This document shows positions 7,041 to 15,509 of a DNA stretch of 43,069 nucleotides, piece by piece; positions within the stretch are counted from its first letter, which is position 1, and each line of letters opens with the position of its first letter. A model generated the notes under the pieces. It was not told the origin of the DNA, did not search any database, and saw nothing but the letters and a program-made list of their open reading frames with translations. The DNA lies in NCBI GenBank assembly GCA_016125335.1, contig WGLY01000014.1, positions 1 through 43,069 of the forward strand, read 5' to 3'. The stretch is from Frankiales bacterium (lineage in GTDB: Bacteria; Actinomycetota; Actinomycetes; S36-B12; CAIYMF01). Position numbers and translations under genes: made by a program.

Positions 7041-8258
7041 GTGCACACCAGGCGCTTGCTCCAGACGGCCGCCTCCGGCTTCGCCGTCGTCCTGCTGGCC
7101 GCCGCCTGCGGCTCCAGCACCAGCCCCACTGACTCGGGCTCCGCCACGGGCGGCACCGAGCGTCCCGCGCCGCCGGCCGGGACGGCGGCGACCTCGGTCG
7201 GCGCCGGCGAGGGCGAGCTCAACATCATCGCGTGGGCGGGGTACGCGGAGGACGGCTCGACCGACAAGACGGTCGACTGGGTCCACCCCTTCGAGCAGCA
7301 GACCGGCTGCAAGGTCAACGTCAAGATCGGCAATACGTCCGACGAGATGGTGACGCTCATGCACTCCGGGGCCTATGACGGCGTGTCCGCCTCCGGCGAC
7401 GCGACGCTGCGGCTCATCTACGGCGGCGACGTCGCGCCGGTGAACACCGACCTCGTGCCCAACTACAAGACCGTGTCGGACTTCCTCAAGCTCCAGCCGT
7501 GGAACTCCGTGAACGGCGTCGCGTACGGCATCCCGCACGGCTGGGGCGCCAACGTGCTGGCGTACAACACCAAGGCCGTCACGCCCGCCCCCACGTCGTG
7601 GAGCGCCGTGTTCGACCCGAACTCGCCGTACAAGGGCAAGATCACGGCGTACGACTCCCCGATCTACATCGCGGACGCCGCGCTCTACCTGATGAAGACC
7701 AAGCCCGACCTCGGGATCACGAACCCCTACGCGCTCGACGACACGCAGTTCCAGGCCGCGGTCGACCTGCTCAAGGCGCAGCGCCCGATGATCAGCAAGT
7801 ACTGGGCCGCCTACACCGACGAGGTGAACTCGTTCAGCTCGCAGGAGTCGGTGATCGGCACCGCGTGGCAGATCAACGCCAACCTCATCAACAGCGAGGG
7901 CAAGGTGAAGGTCGACTCGATCGTCCCCAGCGAGGGCGCGACCGGGTGGTCGGACACCTGGATGATCGCCAGCAAGGCCGCGCACCCGAACTGCATGTAC
8001 AAGTGGATGGACTACATCATCTCGCCGTCCGTGAACGCCCAGGTGGCGGAGTGGTTCGGCGAGGCCCCCGCGCAGACGCTCGCGTGCGACCAGACGTCGG
8101 ACAAGACCTTCTGCGACGGCTACCACGCGCTCGACGCGTCCTACGCGAACTCCATCTCGTACTGGACGACGCCGACGTCGAACTGCCTCGACGGACGCGG
8201 TGACATCTGCAAGGACTACGCCGCCTGGACACAGGCGTGGACCGAGATCAAGGGCTGA
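7041..8258 (+). CDS. Lipoprotein polyamine-type solute-binding protein
   Basis: The 405-residue protein starts at GTG 7041 behind a strong GAAGGAGG site. It has a lipoprotein signal: basic MHTRRLLQ, a hydrophobic core, and lipobox LAAAC with Cys23, followed by a Ser/Thr/Gly-rich linker to about residue 55. The mature part, ELNIIAWAGYAEDG, then VHPFEQQTGCKVNVK and GIPHGWGANVLAYN, is typical of PotD/PotF-like periplasmic binding proteins (spermidine/putrescine or related amines). It would sit on the outer face of the membrane and deliver ligand to the permeases. Ligand identity cannot be read from sequence alone. Confidence 0.88.
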   Translation: MHTRRLLQTAASGFAVVLLAAACGSSTSPTDSGSATGGTERPAPPAGTAATSVGAGEGELNIIAWAGYAEDGSTDKTVDWVHPFEQQTGCKVNVKIGNTSDEMVTLMHSGAYDGVSASGDATLRLIYGGDVAPVNTDLVPNYKTVSDFLKLQPWNSVNGVAYGIPHGWGANVLAYNTKAVTPAPTSWSAVFDPNSPYKGKITAYDSPIYIADAALYLMKTKPDLGITNPYALDDTQFQAAVDLLKAQRPMISKYWAAYTDEVNSFSSQESVIGTAWQINANLINSEGKVKVDSIVPSEGATGWSDTWMIASKAAHPNCMYKWMDYIISPSVNAQVAEWFGEAPAQTLACDQTSDKTFCDGYHALDASYANSISYWTTPTSNCLDGRGDICKDYAAWTQAWTEIKG

Positions 8259-9169
8259 TGTCGGTCAGCACCGCCACGCCGCCCGCGGCGAGCCCCCAGG
8301 GCTCGTCGCGGGCGGTCTCGGGGTTCCTCTACCGCCATCCGCGCGTGCGTCTCGCCGCGCTGCTGTCGGCGCCGCTGTTCTGGCTGGTCGTGCTCTACCT
8401 CGGGTCGCTGGCCATCATGGTCGTCGCGGCGTTCTGGTCGACCGACTCGTTCACCGGCGCACTGGTGCGGGAGCCCACCCTCAAGAACTTCCAGACGCTC
8501 TTCCGCGGCCAGGTCTACTGGGTGGTCGCGCTGCGCACGGTCGGCATCGCGCTGGCCGTGACGCTCATCGACATGGTGCTCGCCGTGCCGCTCGCGTTCG
8601 TCGCCGCCAAGGTGGTGCGCAGCCGGCGCCTGCGCTACGCCCTCGTCATCGCGGTCACCATGCCGCTGTGGGCGGGGTACCTGGTCAAGGGCTACGCGAT
8701 GCAGACCATGTTCATCAACAACGGCGTCATCGACTGGATGCTCGCGCCGCTCGGGCTCAAGGGCCCGGGCCTCGGGCTCGCCGCGGTCGTGTTCTCGCTC
8801 GCCTACCTGTGGCTGCCCTACATGGTGCTGCCGGTGTACGCCGGCCTCGAGCGGATCCCGGACTCGCTGCTGGAGGCCTCGGCCGACCTCGGCGCGGCGG
8901 CCTCGCGCACGTTCCGCTCGGTCGTGCTGCCGCTGCTCGTGCCCTCGCTGATCGCCGGCTCGATCTTCACGTTCTCGCTGACCCTCGGCGACTACATCAT
9001 GGTCAAGATCGTCGGCGGCACCACGCAGATGTGGGCCAACATCATCTACGACAACGTGGGAGTGGCGAACAACCTCCCGCTCGCGGCCGCGGCCGCGCTC
9101 TTCCCCATCACCGTGATCGTCCTCTACCTGCTCGCCGTGCGGCGCACCGGCGCGCTCGAGAACCTGTGA
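8258..9169 (+). CDS. ABC importer permease, PotB-like
   Basis: A 303-residue membrane protein with about six transmembrane segments. The ATG at 8258 overlaps the stop of the binding protein gene (TGATG), so an upstream in-frame ATG is not used. The EAA loop that docks the ATPase is visible as LLEASADLGAAASRTFRSVVLPLL, about 80 residues from the end. PotB-type permeases pair with PotC-type ones, and the next gene supplies that partner. Confidence 0.88.
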   Translation: MSVSTATPPAASPQGSSRAVSGFLYRHPRVRLAALLSAPLFWLVVLYLGSLAIMVVAAFWSTDSFTGALVREPTLKNFQTLFRGQVYWVVALRTVGIALAVTLIDMVLAVPLAFVAAKVVRSRRLRYALVIAVTMPLWAGYLVKGYAMQTMFINNGVIDWMLAPLGLKGPGLGLAAVVFSLAYLWLPYMVLPVYAGLERIPDSLLEASADLGAAASRTFRSVVLPLLVPSLIAGSIFTFSLTLGDYIMVKIVGGTTQMWANIIYDNVGVANNLPLAAAAALFPITVIVLYLLAVRRTGALENL

Positions 9170-9176
9170 GGACGCC

Positions 9177-10004
9177 ATGACCCTCTCGCGCCGGGCCCGC
9201 TGGATCCTCGGACTGCTGTCCGCGGGCGTGCTGGTCTTCATCTACTTCCCGCTCGTCGTGGTGCTGGTCAACTCCTTCAACGCCTCGAAGGTGTTCTCGT
9301 GGCCGCCGACGTCGTGGACGCTGGAGTGGTGGCAGAAGGCCGCCACCAACGACGGGGTGCGCGCGGCGCTGCTCACCAGCCTCAAGGCGGCTACCGGCGC
9401 CACGCTCATCGCCATCCTGCTCGGCTCGATGGTGGCCTTCGCGGTCGCGCGCTACCGGTTCTTCGGCCGGGAGCCGATCAGCTTCGTGGTGATCCTGCCG
9501 ATCGCCCTGCCCGGCATCGTCACCGGCATCGCGCTGAACTCGTCGTTCAGCACCGTGCTCGGGCCCCTCGGGATCAGCCTCGGCCTGTTCACCGTGATCC
9601 TCGGCCACGCGACGTTCTGCATCGTGGTGGTGTTCAACAACGTGCTCGCGCGGCTGCGGCGCACCGGCACCTCGCTCGAGGAGGCCGCGATGGACCTCGG
9701 CGCCGGGCCGTTCCAGACCTTCCGCGACGTCACCTTCCCGGCCGTGCGCTCGGCGCTGGTGGCCGGCGCCCTGCTGGCGTTCGCGCTCTCGTTCGACGAG
9801 ATCGTGGTGACGACGTTCACCTCGGGCCCGGGCGTCGAGACCCTCCCGCAGTGGATCTTCAACAACCTGTTCCGGCCGAACCAGGGCCCGATCATCAACG
9901 CCGTCGCGGCCGCGGTGCTCGTGGCGTTCATCCTGCCGGTCTACCTCGCGATGCGGATGTCCGACGGGCCTGGGCGCGTGCCCCAGGCCGGCGCCGAGCC
10001 CTGA
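9177..10004 (+). CDS. ABC importer permease, PotC-like
   Basis: A 275-residue permease with six predicted membrane segments, starting 7 bp after the first permease. The EAA loop reads LEEAAMDLGAGPFQTFRDVTFP. The conserved SFDEIVVTTFTSG segment is a PotC-family mark. It completes a four-gene importer (ATPase, lipoprotein, two permeases). A perfect GC palindrome at 10014-10027, just past the stop, may end the transcript. Confidence 0.88.
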   Translation: MTLSRRARWILGLLSAGVLVFIYFPLVVVLVNSFNASKVFSWPPTSWTLEWWQKAATNDGVRAALLTSLKAATGATLIAILLGSMVAFAVARYRFFGREPISFVVILPIALPGIVTGIALNSSFSTVLGPLGISLGLFTVILGHATFCIVVVFNNVLARLRRTGTSLEEAAMDLGAGPFQTFRDVTFPAVRSALVAGALLAFALSFDEIVVTTFTSGPGVETLPQWIFNNLFRPNQGPIINAVAAAVLVAFILPVYLAMRMSDGPGRVPQAGAEP

Positions 10005-10013
10005 GCCGGCCGG

Positions 10014-10027
10014 CCCGCGCGCGCGGG
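10014..10027. terminator. Possible terminator of importer operon
   Basis: The perfect palindrome CCCGCGCGCGCGGG lies 9 bp after the permease stop and before the next hydrolase. Such runs also arise by chance in DNA this GC-rich, and no T-run follows. Confidence 0.25.
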
Positions 10028-10069
10028 TCTCGCGGAACCGCGGGCGACGGCCACGCGCTGTCCGACAGG

Positions 10070-10831
10070 ATGCGGTCCGTGGAGCAGGACGACGACTCGG
10101 TGCTCGAGCGGGCGTCCGCCGAGCCGGACGCCGTCACCCACTGGGGCCCGGCGCCGCACGACGTCGCCGACGTCCGGCTCGGCGCCGTGGACCGGCCGCT
10201 GGTGGTCGTGCTCCACGGCGGCTTCTGGCGACCCACCTACGACCGGCTGCACCTGCGGCCGATGACCGAGGCGCTCGCTGCGGCCGGCTGGACCGTGGCG
10301 GCCCCGGAGTACCGGCGCGTGCCCGGCGACCCGGACAGCACCTGCCAGGACGTGCGCGCCGCGCTGCGGGTGCTGCCGGTCGACCTGCGCGGCCACCACG
10401 ACGGACGGGTGCTCGTCGTCGGCCACTCGGCGGGCGGGCACCTGGCGCTGTGGGCCGCGGCGTCGGCCCCGGCGGCCGGGCTGGCCGGCACCCTCGCCCT
10501 GGCGCCCGTGGCCGACCTCGCGGCCGCCGACGCCGCCCGCCTCGGCTCCGGTGCGGTGCGCGACTTCCTCGGGCGCGACGCCGGCGCCCGCGCCGACCTC
10601 GACCCGTGCCGCCTCGCCGCGAGCGCCGCCCCGGTGCGGATCCTGCACGGGGCCGACGACCTGGTGGTGCCGCCGGCGCAGTCCGAGTCGTACGCCGCCG
10701 CCCACCCCGGGACCCGGGTGCAGCTGCTCCCGGAGACCGGACACTTCGCGCTGATCGACCCCGTCTCCCGGGCGTGGCCGCACGTCGTGGTGGCCCTCGA
10801 CGAGCTCGCCGCGGAGGGCGCGGGGGCTTGA
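10070..10831 (+). CDS. Alpha/beta hydrolase, BD-FAE/kynurenine-formamidase-like
   Basis: The 253-residue protein has the HGGFW oxyanion motif near residue 50, elbow VVGHSAGGHLAL with Ser120, acid region ILHGADDLVVP, and catalytic His in TGHFALIDP. The HGG plus GHSAGG pattern is typical of the esterase/lipase group that includes kynurenine formamidase and ferulic-esterase-like enzymes. The start is ATG 10070, with GTG 10079 an alternative; neither has a good Shine-Dalgarno site. It lies between the importer and purF, with no evident functional tie to either. Confidence 0.82.
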   Translation: MRSVEQDDDSVLERASAEPDAVTHWGPAPHDVADVRLGAVDRPLVVVLHGGFWRPTYDRLHLRPMTEALAAAGWTVAAPEYRRVPGDPDSTCQDVRAALRVLPVDLRGHHDGRVLVVGHSAGGHLALWAAASAPAAGLAGTLALAPVADLAAADAARLGSGAVRDFLGRDAGARADLDPCRLAASAAPVRILHGADDLVVPPAQSESYAAAHPGTRVQLLPETGHFALIDPVSRAWPHVVVALDELAAEGAGA

Positions 10832-10899
10832 CCGACGGGTCCCGGCGCCCGGTGGGCGAACGGCCCGCGCGGGCGGCCGACGGGGGGCCCCGCGGCACG

Positions 10900-10905
10900 T
10901 AGACT
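10900..10905 (+). promoter_or_regulatory. -10 element for leaderless purF
   Basis: TAGACT is followed by exactly 6 nt and then the purF GTG at 10912, with no Shine-Dalgarno sequence. This spacing is diagnostic of leaderless transcripts in actinobacteria. No good -35 is visible. Confidence 0.5.
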
Positions 10906-10911
10906 GCTCCC

Positions 10912-12495
10912 GTGCTTCGCGGCGACGGACAGCTCGGCCACGACCTCATCCCCGGCGAGAAGGGCCCGCAGGACGCCTGCGGGGTCTTCGGTGTCTGGGC
11001 GCCGGGCGAGGAGGTCTCGAAGCTCACCTACTTCGGCCTCTACGCCCTCCAGCACCGCGGGCAGGAGTCGGCCGGCATCGCCGTGAGCGACGGCACCCAC
11101 ACCGTGGTCTACAAGGACATGGGCCTGGTCTCGCAGGTGTTCAACGAGGCGTCGCTCGAGAGCCTCCACGGCCACATCGCGATCGGGCACGCGCGCTACT
11201 CGACCACCGGCGCGAGCGTGTGGGAGAACGCCCAGCCCACCTTCCGGGCCACGGCCACCGGCCACCTCGCCCTCGGCCACAACGGCAACCTCACCAACAC
11301 CCACGAGCTGCTGCGCCGGGTGCGCGAGCGGGCCGAGGCGTCGGGCGAGCTGCCGCTGGGCGACATGCGCTCGAGCACCAGCGACACCGACCTGCTCACC
11401 GCGCTGCTCGCCTCGCACCCGGACCTCTCGCTCGAGGCCGCGGCGATGGTCGAGCTGCCCCTGCTCAAGGGCGCGTTCTCGCTGGTGTTCATGGACGACA
11501 CCACCCTCTACGCCGCGCGCGACCCGCAGGGGATCCGCCCGCTCACCCTCGGCCGGCTCGAGCGCGGCTGGGTCGTGGCCAGCGAGACCGCGGCCCTCGA
11601 CATCGTCGGTGCGTCGTTCGTCCGCGAGATCGAGCCGGGCGAGCTCGTCGCCATCGACGAGCAGGGGCTGCGCTCGCAGCGCTTCGCCGAGGCCGACCCC
11701 AAGGGCTGCCTGTTCGAGTTCGTCTACCTCGCCCGGCCGGACACCACGATCTCCGGCAAGAGCATCCACGCCGTCCGCGTGCAGGTGGGCCGCCAGCTCG
11801 CCCGCGAGTTCCCCGTCGACGCCGACATCGTGATCCCGGTGCCGGAGAGCGGCACGCCCGCTGCGGTCGGCTACGCGCAGGAGTCCGGCATCCCCTTCGC
11901 CCAGGGGCTGGTCAAGAACGCCTACGTCGGCCGCACGTTCATCCAGCCGTCGCAGACCATCCGGCAGCTGGGCATCCGGCTCAAGCTCAACCCGCTGCGC
12001 GAGATCGTCGCCGGTAAGCGACTCGTCGTCGTCGACGACTCCATCGTGCGCGGCAACACCCAGCGCGCCATCGTGCGGATGCTGCGCGAGGCCGGCGCCC
12101 GCGAGGTCCACGTGCGCATCTCGAGCCCGCCGGTGAAGTGGCCGTGCTTCTACGGCATCGACTTCGCGACCCGGGCCGAGCTGATCGCGAACGGGCTCGG
12201 CGTCGAGGAGATCCGCACGTCGATCGGCGCCGACTCCCTCGGCTACGTCTCCCTCGACGGGCTCGTCGCGTCCACCGACGTCGCGATGGACCGGCTGTGC
12301 CGCGCCTGCTTCGACGGCGTCTACCCGGTCGAGCTGCCCGAGCCCGAGCTGCTCGGCAAGCACCTGCTCGAGGGCCTCGAGGGCCTCGAGAGCCGCGTGC
12401 TCGCGGGCGAGGCGCGCGAGACGGTCGTCGACGTCGAGGGCCTGCCCACCCTCATCGGGGGCGGCGGCGCCGCGGACGCGCTGACCCGCCCGTGA
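10912..12495 (+). CDS. purF: Amidophosphoribosyltransferase
   Basis: PurF catalyses the first committed step of purine synthesis, from PRPP and glutamine to 5-phosphoribosylamine. The 527-residue protein has a short propeptide ending before Cys23 in DACGVFGVW, which becomes the N-terminal nucleophile of the glutaminase domain. The glutaminase motifs HRGQESAGI, ARYSTTG and HNGNL follow. The PRPP loop VVVDDSIVRGNT lies near residue 370. Cysteines in KGCLFEFVY, WPCFYG and CRACFDG fit the iron-sulphur B. subtilis-type enzyme. Its stop overlaps the purM GTG. The transcript appears leaderless. Confidence 0.97.
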   Translation: MLRGDGQLGHDLIPGEKGPQDACGVFGVWAPGEEVSKLTYFGLYALQHRGQESAGIAVSDGTHTVVYKDMGLVSQVFNEASLESLHGHIAIGHARYSTTGASVWENAQPTFRATATGHLALGHNGNLTNTHELLRRVRERAEASGELPLGDMRSSTSDTDLLTALLASHPDLSLEAAAMVELPLLKGAFSLVFMDDTTLYAARDPQGIRPLTLGRLERGWVVASETAALDIVGASFVREIEPGELVAIDEQGLRSQRFAEADPKGCLFEFVYLARPDTTISGKSIHAVRVQVGRQLAREFPVDADIVIPVPESGTPAAVGYAQESGIPFAQGLVKNAYVGRTFIQPSQTIRQLGIRLKLNPLREIVAGKRLVVVDDSIVRGNTQRAIVRMLREAGAREVHVRISSPPVKWPCFYGIDFATRAELIANGLGVEEIRTSIGADSLGYVSLDGLVASTDVAMDRLCRACFDGVYPVELPEPELLGKHLLEGLEGLESRVLAGEARETVVDVEGLPTLIGGGGAADALTRP

Positions 12496-13628
12496 GCGAG
12501 CCCGTCACCGGCGACGTCGTGCGCCGAGGTCCCTCCGCGCCCGCCTCCTATGCGGCCGCAGGCGTCGACGTCGAGGCCGGGGAGCACGCGGTCGCGCTGA
12601 TGAAGGCGTCCATCGCGCGCGCGACGCGGCCCGAGGTCGTGGGCGACCTCGGCGGCTTCGCCGGCCTCTTCGACGTCTCGGTGATCGCCCGGTTCGAGCG
12701 GCCGCTGCTCGCGACCTCGACCGACGGCGTCGGCACGAAGGTCGTCATCGCGCAGCGCCTCGACAAGCACGACACCATCGGGATCGACCTCGTGGCGATG
12801 GTGGTCGACGACCTCGTCGTGTGCGGTGCCGAGCCGCTGTTCATGACCGACTACATCGCCACCGGCAAGGTGGTGCCCGAGCGGATCGCGGCCATCGTGT
12901 CCGGCATCGCCGAGGGGTGCCGCCAGGCGGGCTGCGCCCTCGTGGGCGGCGAGACCGCCGAGCACCCCGGGCTGCTCGCCCCGGACGAGTACGACGTCGC
13001 CGGCGCCGGCACCGGCGTGGTGGACGCCGCGGACCTGCTCGGCCCGGACCGCGTCCGCGTGGGCGACGTCGCGATCGCCATGCGCGCCAGCGGCCTGCAC
13101 TCCAACGGCTACTCCCTGGCCCGGCACGTGCTGCTCACCACCGGGGGGCTGCGGCTCGATGCGCACGTTCCCGAGCTTGGCCGCACGCTGGGCGAGGAGA
13201 TGCTCGAGCCCACCCGGATCTACGCCCTCGACGTGCTCGACCTCGCCCGCGCCGCCGACATCGAGGTGCACGCCGTCAGCCACGTCACCGGGGGCGGCCT
13301 CGCGGCGAACCTCGCCCGCGTGCTCCCGCCTGACGTGCACGTGGTGGTCGACCGCTCGACGTGGACCCCGCACCCGGTCTTCTCCCTCGTCGGCGACGTC
13401 GGCCGCGTGGCCCTGCCGGAGCTCGAGAAGACCTTCAACATGGGCGTCGGCATGGTGGCGCTGGTGGACCCGGCCTCGGTCGACGCCGCCCTGGCGCGAC
13501 TGGCCGCGCGCGGGGTCGACGCCTGGGTCCTCGGCGAGGCGCGCGCCCGTCAGGGCGAGGCCGGGGACGCCCCCGCCAAGGGCGGCGCCGGTGGCGCGGT
13601 GAGCCTCGTCGGATCCCATGACCGCTGA
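12492..13628 (+). CDS. purM: Phosphoribosylformylglycinamidine cyclo-ligase
   Basis: PurM (AIR synthetase) closes the imidazole ring using ATP. The start GTG overlaps the purF stop (GTGA), and 378 residues are encoded. Family marks are SYAAAGVDVEAGEHAV, LLATSTDGVGTKV, VGGETAEHPG, GLHSNGYSLAR, the metal/substrate region HVTGGGLAANLARVLP, and FNMGVGMVALV. The C-terminus carries about 20 additional Gly/Ala-rich residues inserted before the last conserved strand (VSLVGSH), making it longer than the usual roughly 345-350. The next gene overlaps its end by 11 bp. Confidence 0.96.
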   Translation: MSEPVTGDVVRRGPSAPASYAAAGVDVEAGEHAVALMKASIARATRPEVVGDLGGFAGLFDVSVIARFERPLLATSTDGVGTKVVIAQRLDKHDTIGIDLVAMVVDDLVVCGAEPLFMTDYIATGKVVPERIAAIVSGIAEGCRQAGCALVGGETAEHPGLLAPDEYDVAGAGTGVVDAADLLGPDRVRVGDVAIAMRASGLHSNGYSLARHVLLTTGGLRLDAHVPELGRTLGEEMLEPTRIYALDVLDLARAADIEVHAVSHVTGGGLAANLARVLPPDVHVVVDRSTWTPHPVFSLVGDVGRVALPELEKTFNMGVGMVALVDPASVDAALARLAARGVDAWVLGEARARQGEAGDAPAKGGAGGAVSLVGSHDR

Positions 13629-14613
13629 GCCGGTGCGGCGCGCGATCGCAGGGCTGGCCGTCGTCGCGCTCGCGCTCGTCGCGACCGGGTGCAGCGCGGG
13701 CTCGCCGTCCGCGACGGTGTCCACCGGTACGACGTCGTCGGCTCCGGCGCCCCCGGCGTCGAGCTCCCCTCCGGCGTCGTCCGCACCGGCCTCGTCCGCG
13801 CCGCCGTCCACCCCGTCCCCCACCGCCTCGGCCACCTCGCCCGGGCCGCCCGGCGACGGCAGCGTGCACCTCTACACCGTCGACGGGCGCAGCACGGCGC
13901 TGTACTGCTTCGGCACGGGCTCGCCCACCGTCGTCGTGATCCCAGGGCTCACCGCCCCGGGCTCCCTGTGGCGACGGGTCGCGTCGGCGTCGGCGGAGCA
14001 GAGCGGCGCACGGGTGTGCTCCTACGACCGGCCCGGCCTGGGCACCAGCGAGGCGCGCCGGCCCTCGGCCACGCCGACGATCGGGCGGGTGGCCACCGAG
14101 CTCGGCGTGCTGCTGCGCAAGGCGGGGCTGGAGCCGCCGTTCGTGGTGGTGGGCCACTCCTACGGCGGCATGGTGGCGCGGCTGTTCGTCTCCCAGCAGA
14201 GGTCGGACGTGCGCGGTGTGGTGATGGTGGACGCCTCCACCGTGGGCGAGCTGCGCTCGCCGTACTTCGCGGACGTGCACTGGTGGGAGGGCGGCAACTC
14301 CGTCGACGTCCCCGCGTCGATCCGCGAGCTCGACGCCTCCGGCACCTTCGGCTCCACGCCGCTGGTGGTGCTGACGCAGGACGCCACCGGCACCTACCGC
14401 GACCAGTGGTACCCGCTGCAGGACTCGCTGGCCGCGCTCTCGACCGACTCGGTGCACGTCGTGGTGAAGGGCGCCGGCCACCTCATCCAGGACGACAACC
14501 CGCCGATCGTGGAGGCGGCCATCGCCGACGTCGTCACGGCCGCACGCACCGGCGCGCCCCTCCCCGACTGCGCCACCACCTTCGCCGCCCTCGGCGGCCG
14601 CTGCATCGGCTGA
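13618..14613 (+). CDS. Secreted lipoprotein alpha/beta hydrolase
   Basis: The 331-residue protein begins with a lipoprotein signal ending ALVATGC (Cys25), then about 55 residues of Ser/Pro/Ala/Thr linker typical of a cell-wall spacer. The hydrolase domain follows: VVVIPGLTAPGSLW, YDRPGLGTS, nucleophile VVVGHSYGGMVARLF with Ser181, and a late His in GAGHLIQDDNP. It should be anchored outside the membrane and cleave an ester or amide of unknown identity. The ATG lies inside the end of purM (11-bp overlap), so it is probably cotranscribed with the purine genes although unrelated in function. Confidence 0.85.
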   Translation: MTAEPVRRAIAGLAVVALALVATGCSAGSPSATVSTGTTSSAPAPPASSSPPASSAPASSAPPSTPSPTASATSPGPPGDGSVHLYTVDGRSTALYCFGTGSPTVVVIPGLTAPGSLWRRVASASAEQSGARVCSYDRPGLGTSEARRPSATPTIGRVATELGVLLRKAGLEPPFVVVGHSYGGMVARLFVSQQRSDVRGVVMVDASTVGELRSPYFADVHWWEGGNSVDVPASIRELDASGTFGSTPLVVLTQDATGTYRDQWYPLQDSLAALSTDSVHVVVKGAGHLIQDDNPPIVEAAIADVVTAARTGAPLPDCATTFAALGGRCIG

Positions 14614-14620
14614 GCCCCCC

Positions 14621-14635
14621 GCCGCGTCACGCGGC
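14621..14635. terminator. Possible terminator after hydrolase
   Basis: GCCGCGTCACGCGGC is a perfect inverted repeat 7 bp past the hydrolase stop, giving a 5-bp GC stem with a 5-nt loop. It may end the purF-purM-hydrolase transcript. Confidence 0.35.
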
Positions 14636-14685
14636 ACCGGGCTCCTGGTGCGGCACCCCTCTCCCGCTCGCAGGGCGCCCGCCAG

Positions 14686-14727
14686 TTCGGCAAGACTCGT
14701 TGCCGGACGTCCCGTCTTGGGCATGCT
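14686..14727 (+). promoter_or_regulatory. Candidate promoter with dyad for GNAT gene
   Basis: TTGCCG (14700-14705) and CATGCT (14722-14727) are spaced by 16 nt. The dyad TTCGGCAA-N6-TTGCCGGA (14686-14707, 7 of 8 matched) covers the -35 region and could be an operator. The start codon lies 41 nt further on. Confidence 0.3.
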
Positions 14728-14768
14728 GTGCGCCGGGGGCAGCACCGGTTCCGTGGGAGGGGTGGGCC

Positions 14769-15368
14769 TTGTCGCACCCGGACGATGCGACGGTCACGAG
14801 ACCGGGCCGCATCCCTCCCCGCCTGTCGGACGGCGTCGTGGCGCTGCGGCCGGAGGTGGAAGTCGATGCCGAGCCGATGACCGCGTGCCTGTCGGACTGG
14901 CGGACGGCGCAGTGGCTGGTGTCCGTGCCCCACCCCTATGAGCATCAGGAGTCGCTGGACTGGATCCGCGAGGTGGTGCCGAGGGGGTGGGCCGACGGGT
15001 CCGAGTTCTGGCTGGCGGTGGCCGACGAGGTCACCGACGAGTTCCTGGGGGAGGTGGGGCTGCGTCTTCCCGAGCCGAGGACCCGGTGCGGAGAGATCGG
15101 CTACTGGCTCACCCCGGCCGCCCGCGGCCGAGGTGCGATGCGCCGGGCGCTCACGCTGATGATCGACTGGGTCTTCACCGACCTCGGCCTCGAACGCATC
15201 GACTGGTCGGCGTCCGTGGGCAACGACCACTCCTGGAGCGTCGCCGAGGCTGTCGGCTTCAGCAGGGAGGGCCTGCGCCGTCGGCGTGCGTTCCGGGTCT
15301 CCGACGGGACGCGCCACGACGAATGGGTGGCGGGACTGCTGCGTTCGGACTGGCGCCCTGGGGGCTGA
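14769..15368 (+). CDS. GNAT-family N-acetyltransferase (RimJ/RimL-like)
   Basis: A 199-residue acetyltransferase. The start chosen is TTG 14769, because GGAGGGG lies about 7 nt upstream and the homologous region begins soon after. Features are WLVSVPHPYEHQESLDWI, EFLGEVGL, GEIGYWLTPAARGRGAMRRAL (the acetyl-CoA pyrophosphate-binding R/GxGxA-type loop) and ERIDWSASVGNDHSWSVAEAVGFSREG, where the N-terminal Asn/Ser pattern is typical of RimJ/L-type enzymes that modify N-termini or small amines. The substrate is unknown and it stands alone. Confidence 0.85.
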   Translation: MSHPDDATVTRPGRIPPRLSDGVVALRPEVEVDAEPMTACLSDWRTAQWLVSVPHPYEHQESLDWIREVVPRGWADGSEFWLAVADEVTDEFLGEVGLRLPEPRTRCGEIGYWLTPAARGRGAMRRALTLMIDWVFTDLGLERIDWSASVGNDHSWSVAEAVGFSREGLRRRRAFRVSDGTRHDEWVAGLLRSDWRPGG

Positions 15369-15497
15369 CCTCGCCCCGTGCCCCCGGGCTGACGAGACGC
15401 GACGGACTCGCGGCACCTGACCCGCGCACTCGGCGAGGAGGGTGCCTCGGTGTCCGCTCCCGCGCGCACGTCCGGGGAGAGCGTCGGGGGCGGCTGC

Positions 15498-15503
15498 CAG
15501 GAT
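15498..15503 (+). promoter_or_regulatory. Candidate -10, leaderless DinB start
   Basis: CAGGAT followed by 6 nt and ATG 15510, without a Shine-Dalgarno sequence, matches the purF and vdh arrangement. Confidence 0.3.
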
Positions 15504-15509
15504 GCGGGC